A stretch of DNA of 64,000 nt from Icerya purchasi (taxonomy: Eukaryota; Arthropoda; Insecta; Hemiptera; Monophlebidae): positions 374,676,794 through 374,740,793 of the forward strand of contig CM077116.1 in NCBI GenBank assembly GCA_039619475.1, given 5' to 3'. Positions within the stretch are counted from its first letter, which is position 1, and the number at the start of each line of letters is the position of its first letter. The notes under the pieces were generated by a model that saw nothing but the letters and a program-made list of their open reading frames with translations, did no database searches and was not told the origin of the DNA. Below, one piece after another: positions 47,649 to 64,000 of this stretch. The position numbers and the translations under genes are program-made.

Positions 47649-48278
47649 ATGGTTTTAATCTTAGAAACTTGGCTTCGGTCAGACATAAACTTTACCATTA
47701 AAAGCTTTACGGTGGTTAAATGCGATCGTGATGATGGTTATGGAGGTCGTGTTACTCTCATTAGAGATAACATTTATTTTCAAGTGCATAATGTCTCTCT
47801 AAATCTCCCTCCCTGTCTTAATTCACCCAACATTGCTCACATCTCTATCTCTTGTAATCTGGCTCGCACTCTTAACTTCATTTTCATTTATGTTGCTCCT
47901 AACTATGACCTTCGTCAGTTCTTTCTTTCTTCCTTTTTTAATTCCATTCCTCAACCGTTTATCATCGGTGGTGATTGGAATGCTCATTCTCTATCGTGGG
48001 ATTGCAGAATCTATAATATTAACGGCACTGTCCTCGAGAATTTTATCCCTTCTGATAATTTGATCATTTTTCTAATCTCCTTGTATAAAGCCATTATCCG
48101 TTCCAAATTTGATTATTGCTCTTTTATCTATGATGATGCCTCTAAATCCCGTCTTTCTAAATTGGACATTATTCAAAATTCGTGTCTTCGGCTTTGCCTT
48201 GGTGCTCTTAAGTCTACTCCAATTCCAGCAATCCTCGCCGAGTCTAACACGCCACCCCTGTCTCTTCGCACATCTTAA
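47649..48278 (+). pseudogene. Endonuclease-RT thumb fusion frame (209 codons)
   Basis: The N-terminal part carries endonuclease motifs VILETWLRSD, GYGGRVTLIRDN and FIIGGDWNAHSLSWDC (GDWNAH with the catalytic Asp and Asn). The preceding motif LQWNCRSLRVN sits in another frame at about 47570. After NLIIFL (about 48070) the frame runs directly into SLYKAIIRSKFDYCSFIYDD and LSKLDIIQNSCLRLCLGAL, which belong to the post-catalytic thumb/linker. The reverse transcriptase palm is therefore deleted in frame. Confidence 0.75.
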
Positions 48279-48879
48279 TTCCATTCCTAACCTCAGTTCC
48301 CTATGTACAAAATTTTACCTTAAACTTTGGTCAGATATTTATCTCTCCTCCTGTACAACCTAATCTTTTTTTTAATACCTGGTGTTCTTTGAGTTTCCTT
48401 CACTTCCCAGTTCTGTTTTTATTTCTATGATTCGTTTGCGTTTTGGCAATTCTGCTCTCCCTTCTTCTCGTTATCGCTATTCCCTTGTTTCCTCCCCGAG
48501 AATAATTCTCCACCTCAATGAAGCGGTGGTTTGCGACGCCAATTACATCCTTTTGAATGTCCATTCCTTTCTATCGAAAATTGTATTCTATATTCTTGTC
48601 TGCTGAAACTGAATCTATTCCTTGTTGTGCATCTTATATTTTGTCCTTCCCCTCGCTATCCATTATTTCATCCATTGGTTCCTTTATATTTTCCATATCT
48701 GATCGAATCGAAATTTAACTGACGGCTATTTTCTTTCTTGTTGTTTCCGGGTGTAGGTCCTTAGCTGGCGTGCCCAAAGGTAGGATAAAATAAAAAATAA
48801 ACAAGGGTCAGTCGTGTCCGTTAGATTAATAAAAAATTATCTAAAGGTACCCCCTTTTTTTTTAACGCTTATTTGAACG

Positions 48880-49075
48880 ACTACTGAGTATATCTGTATT
48901 TACCAAAACTGAACGGTATACTTCATGATACCATCGCTAACTAGTACAGAATGAACAAAGAATCATTAAAATCGGTCCATATCGGTATTATGCGCGAACA
49001 AACAAAAAAAAACAACAATAAAAACATATGCAATAAACGTTAATCCGTTTTTTTTGAAGTCGGTAAAAAGAAATT
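48880..49075 (+). repeat. RTE-like 3'-end repeat
   Basis: Contains ATTAAAATCGGTCCATATCG and ends TTTTTTTTGAAGTCGGTAAA. The copy at 63590-63825 has ATCGAAATCGGTTCACCT and CGAAGTCGGTTAAT in the same order. Non-coding LINE tail. Confidence 0.55.
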
Positions 49076-49079
49076 GACT

Positions 49080-49805
49080 ATTGCGAAAAAATTCGAATTA
49101 TTGTCAGCACGTTGATAACAAACGTAATGGATTTTCGTGATTCCAAGATGTCTACGAGCAATAGAATTGGGTCTCTTTATAATTAAAAATGTATGCTAAA
49201 ATGTATGCTAAAAAATACTACACCAATATAGAGTGACAAAAGTTAAAAGGTATTATAAAAAATGCAAATTTTTTACTAACTTATGACATGTATTCGTCTT
49301 TGATGTATGAGTTTTACGTCTAATTTACGAATAAATGAAAGAAAACAAGTATAATTATTAAATTGCGATGATAGCGAGTAAAAGTGTCTGGCACCTACAG
49401 ATACACCGTTTTCGCAATTTTTTATTATTTATAATAAATGATGGAATTTCAAATCTTTTTGTTTACTGAATTTATTACGTTTGCGGCATACTCCAATAAA
49501 CAATCGTACAGTTCCTATTAACAAGTGAATGGGAATTTTTTCACACATACATATATGCATTGACCAGATGCGAATATTTGTTTATTTTTCGATGGAATTG
49601 TTCTATTAAATTCCCGTTTAAAATAATACACAACGTAACGAGGAAAAGCTTATCATCAATCGTCGGGGAAAATATTCTTCGTGCCTGATAAGGTTACAAT
49701 TTATGAAAATTAAAAAGCTAGTAAACAGAATTCACGTTATTCATTTGTGCATCTTATTCCTTGTTCCAATTAGTATACGGCTCAATCATTTTCGCGAGCG
49801 TGTAT
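49080..49805. other. Upstream of the aldo-keto reductase; no gene recognised
   Basis: Should hold the AKR promoter if the tentative first exon is right. No core promoter element can be called with confidence. Confidence 0.4.
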
Positions 49806-49811
49806 TTTACG

Positions 49812-61977
<12,166 letters not shown>

Positions 61978-61979
61978 GT

Positions 61980-62685
61980 ACTCAGAATCATTTTTTAAAA
62001 GTGACGCATTTATCGATTAATAATACTAATATAATCCTAAATACTATCTAATCGTTAACGAAAAATAAGAAAAATTCCTTCGAACTTTTACATTATCTAA
62101 ATAACGAAATTCCCTTTTCAATCAATTCCTAAAGTGGATTTAGGGAATAGATCAAATATTTTAGGATTATTCTTAAAAGCGGGATGTTGAATTATTTCTT
62201 TGATGAAATGTTTTTTTTGTTCGTATTATAGAAAAAAGTTAAATCTAGCAGGTTTTTTTTTCAAAAAAAAAAAAAAAAAAAAAAAAAAAACTTAAACTAA
62301 TTGTACTTTTTTTCTTCCCTTTTTTAATTCACGGTATTGTAAACCAAATATTGCAGTAAAAAGTCGTTAATTTTATTGCGTATCTATTAGGGATTCACTT
62401 CTGTTTTATCGGGTCAAAAGCGAACGTTAATCGATAGAGTAAACCGGTTAATTCATTCATTCTACATTTCATCGAGATTTTATTGTGTTTTCTTTGTGTA
62501 TTTATTCCCCAATGCATTTAATGAATTTTCCGAATAACCATTGCTAGTACCCGAAAAAATTCAAAACTGGTTTTTCATTCTCGTCTTCGTCAAGTTTATT
62601 TTTCATTGCTCTTTTTTTCACGGTTGTTGTTTAACGATTAATTACATTGTTTAATGTGTTATGGCAAAAATAATTTTTTACAAAA
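61980..62685. other. AKR intron 4: nothing recognised
   Basis: AT-rich; an A-run at 62264-62290. No frame resembling the next AKR block (GLVRSIGVSNF-like in relatives) was found up to 64000. Confidence 0.45.
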
Positions 62686-62689
62686 AATA

Positions 62690-63130
62690 AATACCGACTT
62701 CAAGGTTTATTATAAAAATTTAAAAATGCACTAAAAAGTAAAAAATAATCGAATAAAAATGCACTAAAAAGTAATAAATAATTACTCCCGATTAGAAACT
62801 ATATATCGGAGCAGCGATTTTCCCGTTAAAGGTGATATTATCGTAATTCTTATACAACACCGATATCTTAATTAGAGTCGGTACCAAATTCATGTTACAA
62901 TATTTACTGAACATTTGATGCAGTTTTTAAAATTATTATTTTAATATGAATTTGATGTCGATTCTAATTAAGGTATGAATGTTGTACAAGAATTACGATA
63001 TCACCTTTAAGGGTATATCGCTCTAATAGGTATATATTTTCTAATCGGGAGTAATTATTTTTTTATTTTTTAGTGCATTTTTAAATTTTTATAATAAACC
63101 TTGAAGTTACTATTTTGTAAAAAAACATTT
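62690..63130. repeat. Fold-back family B, complete copy
   Basis: Left arm GACTTCAAGGTTTATTATAA, AATGCACTAAAAAGTAA, AATTACTCCCGATTAGAAAC, TAAAGGTGATATTATCGTAA; right arm carries the reverse complements in reverse order (ATTACGATATCACCTTTA, TTTCTAATCGGGAGTAATTA, TTAGTGCATTTTTAAA, TTATAATAAACCTTGAAGTT). The centre is near 62935. It is non-coding and MITE-like. Confidence 0.8.
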
Positions 63131-63589
63131 TATTTTACAATTTTTAGCGTTATACTTGAATTTTCTTCTTGTTAAAAATCAATTTTTTTTTCACATTAAA
63201 AAATCGATTTATTTATTTTGAACTGCATTTCCACGATATAAAAACATCAAAAGTTACATTTCCATGGTAATTTGGCAAATTGATAGTATTTTAAGTAAAT
63301 CGCCTCCGCGTTTTTGTAATTCAGCAGAACGGTAATGGTAAGATTTTTCAATTATTATCAACTATTGTATTTCTTATCATTCGTTTATCTATAACGCTTT
63401 ATCGTTTCCTTAATTCGACCAAGTGCGTCGCTTAGTAGATAAAACCAAAGCCAATCTTATCTCGATCGACGCGTGCCGTGCCATGTCTTCAAAAAATATA
63501 AATAATAAAAAAAAAAACAAAACGAAGCTAAATATCTAACCCGACAGTGAAACTAATCATGAATGAAAGGCATCCGAAACGACTTCAAC

Positions 63590-63830
63590 TTTCCAAAGCT
63601 TCAATCTCCCGCATTATTAAGGATAACTTAAAAACTACTGGTCAGATCTTGATCAAACTCAAATGGGACCACATGAGAAGCACCAGCTTTTAAATAAAAG
63701 AAGAATCATCGAAATCGGTTCACCTATAAAAATGTTCTGAGGTAACACACATAAAGAAAAATAAAAATAAAAAAAAAAATACAGTCGAATTGAGAACCTC
63801 CTCCTTTATTCGAAGTCGGTTAATAATTTT
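63590..63830 (+). repeat. RTE-like 3'-end repeat
   Basis: Carries AATCATCGAAATCGGTTCAC and ends GAGAACCTCCTCCTTTATTC then GAAGTCGGTTAAT. This pattern is familiar from RTE-type LINE 3' UTRs in insects. Non-coding. Confidence 0.6.
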
Positions 63831-64000
63831 CAATTTTACGAATTGCATGCGTAATTATTATTATTCATTGCAAAAAAGGTGTTTTTATTGCTGAAAAAAA
63901 TGAAGTAGAAATAGAAAACGCTAAAACAGTACATTTATCATTTTACTATTTGTACAGTTTCCGAATTTTAATGAGTTTCGATGGAGAAATTTAAAACCTT

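Larger units (their letters stand above)
43642..48790 (+). mobile_element. Family A non-LTR retrotransposon, most complete copy (internally deleted, nested)
   Basis: Layout: possible 5' leader (43642-43960, perhaps preceded by the minisatellite); an ORF1 N-terminal start at 43961; a minus-strand retrotransposon inserted at about 44390-45717; ORF1 resumed (45718-46413) with zinc knuckles; a Ser/Pro-rich stretch (46432-46773); endonuclease (47560-48060) fused to the reverse transcriptase thumb (48075-48278); the C-terminal zinc-finger block (48420-48600); and the 3' terminus GCTGGCGTGCCCAAAGG (about 48767). The central part of the reverse transcriptase and RNase H is missing, so it cannot move on its own. 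Confidence 0.75.

Overview
The window is AT-rich nuclear DNA from an animal, almost certainly an insect. It carries two spliced host genes with a CYP6-like/CYP3-clan cytochrome P450 layout and an aldo-keto reductase layout, arthropod-type mariner transposons, and a very dense load of decayed non-LTR retrotransposons, MITEs and tRNA-derived SINEs. The species cannot be named from the sequence; a hemipteran-like large genome is only a guess.

Host genes. (1) A cytochrome P450 on the minus strand, exons at 13741-12775, 9995-9777 and 3508-3257, all joined by phase-1 introns. The last exon, after the heme cysteine motif, is not in the window. (2) An aldo-keto reductase on the plus strand, with a tentative first exon at 49812-49835 and firm exons at 49955-50098, 59176-59343 and 61792-61977, all in phase 0. 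Its C-terminal half lies beyond position 64000. About 36 kb of TE-filled intergenic DNA separates the two genes.

Transposable elements, left to right. At least nine copies of one RNase H-bearing non-LTR family (called family A here) occur, eight in plus orientation. The most complete spans about 43642-48790 and has gag zinc knuckles, an endonuclease and an internal deletion. Other elements are: a perfect 546-bp palindrome (11409-11954) inserted in a family A copy; a mariner with perfect 30-bp inverted ends (15871-17171); a decayed 6-kb I-like element (about 30100-36130) whose reverse transcriptase is split by a hAT-type MITE with an exact 8-bp duplication; R1-like fragments (36840-39560); a 37-bp minisatellite (40073-40409) split by a minus-strand retrotransposon with a 663-codon open frame (40410-43641); a second, much older mariner (50782-53612) with a retrotransposon inside it; and a family A tail split by a 5'-truncated retrotransposon with a 17-bp target duplication (57605-58080). 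Fold-back AT-rich repeats, SINEs and simple repeats fill the rest.

Functionally, the P450 is a monooxygenase expected in the endoplasmic reticulum membrane, and the AKR is an NAD(P)H-dependent carbonyl reductase. Both are typical detoxification or lipid/hormone metabolism enzymes, but nothing in the sequence shows that they act together. No new multi-gene system was seen. The most unusual structures are the perfect palindrome, the recurring CTGAWGATGG/CGAAACGTT hairpin motif, and the split minisatellite.
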